Below the pieces are notes generated by a model. That model was not told the DNA's origin. It did no database searches and worked only from the letters and a program-made list of their open reading frames with translations. Of a DNA stretch of 5,754 nucleotides, positions 5,287 to 5,754 are shown one piece after another; position 1 is the stretch's first letter; every line of letters begins with the position of its first letter. The stretch is taken from the NCBI GenBank assembly GCA_023253235.1, contig JALRHE010000406.1:1-5754 (forward strand). Reading direction: 5' to 3'. The translations under genes were made by a program, and so were the position numbers. This DNA comes from Steroidobacteraceae bacterium. GTDB taxonomy: Bacteria; Pseudomonadota; Gammaproteobacteria; Steroidobacterales; Steroidobacteraceae.

Positions 5287-5754
5287 CAGCCACCGGCGCC
5301 TTGATCGCCGGATGGAATTGGTAATTTCGAAACTCGAAATCGTCGAACACGTAATCGAACAACGTTGGCGGCCGACGAGCAATGACGAGCTCGGGCAGCG
5401 GCAGCGGCGAGCGCGACAATTGCAGATCCGCTTGCTCGAGATGGTTCGAGTAAAGATGACAGTCGCCACCAGTCCAGACGAAGTCGCCGACCTGCAGATC
5501 GACCTGCTGAGCCACCATATGCGTCAGCAAAGCATACGAGGCGATGTTGAACGGCACACCGAGGAAAATATCGGCGCTGCGCTGATAGAGCTGGCACGAC
5601 AAGCGACCGTCGGCCACATAGAACTGAAAGAAGGCATGACAGGGGGGCAGCTTCATGCGCGGAATATCGGACACATTCCACGCGGAGACGATTAATCGAC
5701 GCGAATCCGGGTTCGTCTTGATTTGCTGGATCAGCTGAGCGATTTGATCAATAT
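5282..5754 (-). CDS. thyA: Thymidylate synthase, C-terminal 156 residues (5' end beyond window)
   Basis: Cytosolic enzyme that methylates dUMP to dTMP using methylenetetrahydrofolate and releases dihydrofolate. The reading frame enters at the right edge (first whole codon ends at 5752) and runs to TGA at 5284-5282, giving 156 residues that align without gaps to E. coli ThyA 109-264. Adding 108 to fragment numbering puts every key residue in register: Arg126/Arg127 (DSRR), catalytic Cys146 in PPCHAFFQFY, Asp169 and Asn177 in DIFLGVPFNIASY, and His207/Tyr209 in HLYSNH. The C-terminus KAPVAV matches KAPVAI, whose last residues close the active site. No lesion is seen in the visible part. It is the first visible gene of a tight minus-strand run followed by the SET gene after 30 bp and then folA, so its product dihydrofolate is handled by an enzyme from the same likely transcript. 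Confidence 0.97.
   Translation of the reverse strand, partial: IDQIAQLIQQIKTNPDSRRLIVSAWNVSDIPRMKLPPCHAFFQFYVADGRLSCQLYQRSADIFLGVPFNIASYALLTHMVAQQVDLQVGDFVWTGGDCHLYSNHLEQADLQLSRSPLPLPELVIARRPPTLFDYVFDDFEFRNYQFHPAIKAPVAV

Noticed and set aside
5324..5340. Inverted repeat ATTTCGA-AAC-TCGAAAT, reminiscent of the TCGA half-sites in the azoR/lysR spacer
   Set aside because: It lies inside the conserved thyA coding region (DFEFRNY), has a different 3 bp spacer and lacks the T-N11-A geometry; chance is likely.
4589..5695. Plus-strand open frame of 368 codons opposite folA, the SET gene and thyA
   Set aside because: It runs antisense to three genes with firm family motifs. Its Phe/Leu-rich stretch is simply the complement of the Lys/Ala codons of the SET tail, so its apparent membrane segments are artefacts.

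Overview
This 5.75 kb window is compact, GC-rich bacterial chromosome. Seven protein genes fill it with almost no spare DNA. The close collinearity of Ndh, ThyA, FolA and AzoR with their Escherichia coli counterparts, together with the base composition, suggests a high-GC gammaproteobacterium (xanthomonad/nevskiad-like). That placement is inference; the sequence does not fix genus or species. No RNA genes, insertion sequences, CRISPR arrays or prophage signs were seen, and no gap between genes exceeds about 70 bp.

Left half: the window opens inside azoR (minus strand, its 3' end lost off the left edge), an FMN-dependent NADH:quinone/azo reductase. Across a 71 bp AT-rich divergent spacer lies a LysR-type regulator on the plus strand. 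The spacer holds a perfect 8-5-8 inverted repeat with a T-N11-A core, the classic shape of a LysR-family operator. About 48 bp after the regulator, in the same direction, is ndh, a type II NADH:quinone oxidoreductase. The left half therefore reads as a possible quinone/NADH redox module.

Right half: four minus-strand genes are packed in the order thyA (5' end lost off the right edge), a SET-domain protein lysine methyltransferase, folA, then a PhoD-type phosphatase with a twin-arginine-like leader. Spacers are 30 bp, 17 bp and a 1-base TGATG overlap, so they are probably cotranscribed. ThyA converts dUMP to dTMP and produces dihydrofolate, which FolA recycles, so that pairing is metabolically expected. 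The SET protein between them is the most unusual item. It has a complete catalytic core and post-SET cysteine cluster, followed by a 44-residue Lys/Ala tail (21 Lys, 4 Arg, no acidic residues) resembling bacterial histone H1-like proteins.

The two halves converge: the stop codons of ndh and the phosphatase gene are separated by only 4 bp, with no room for a conventional terminator between them.
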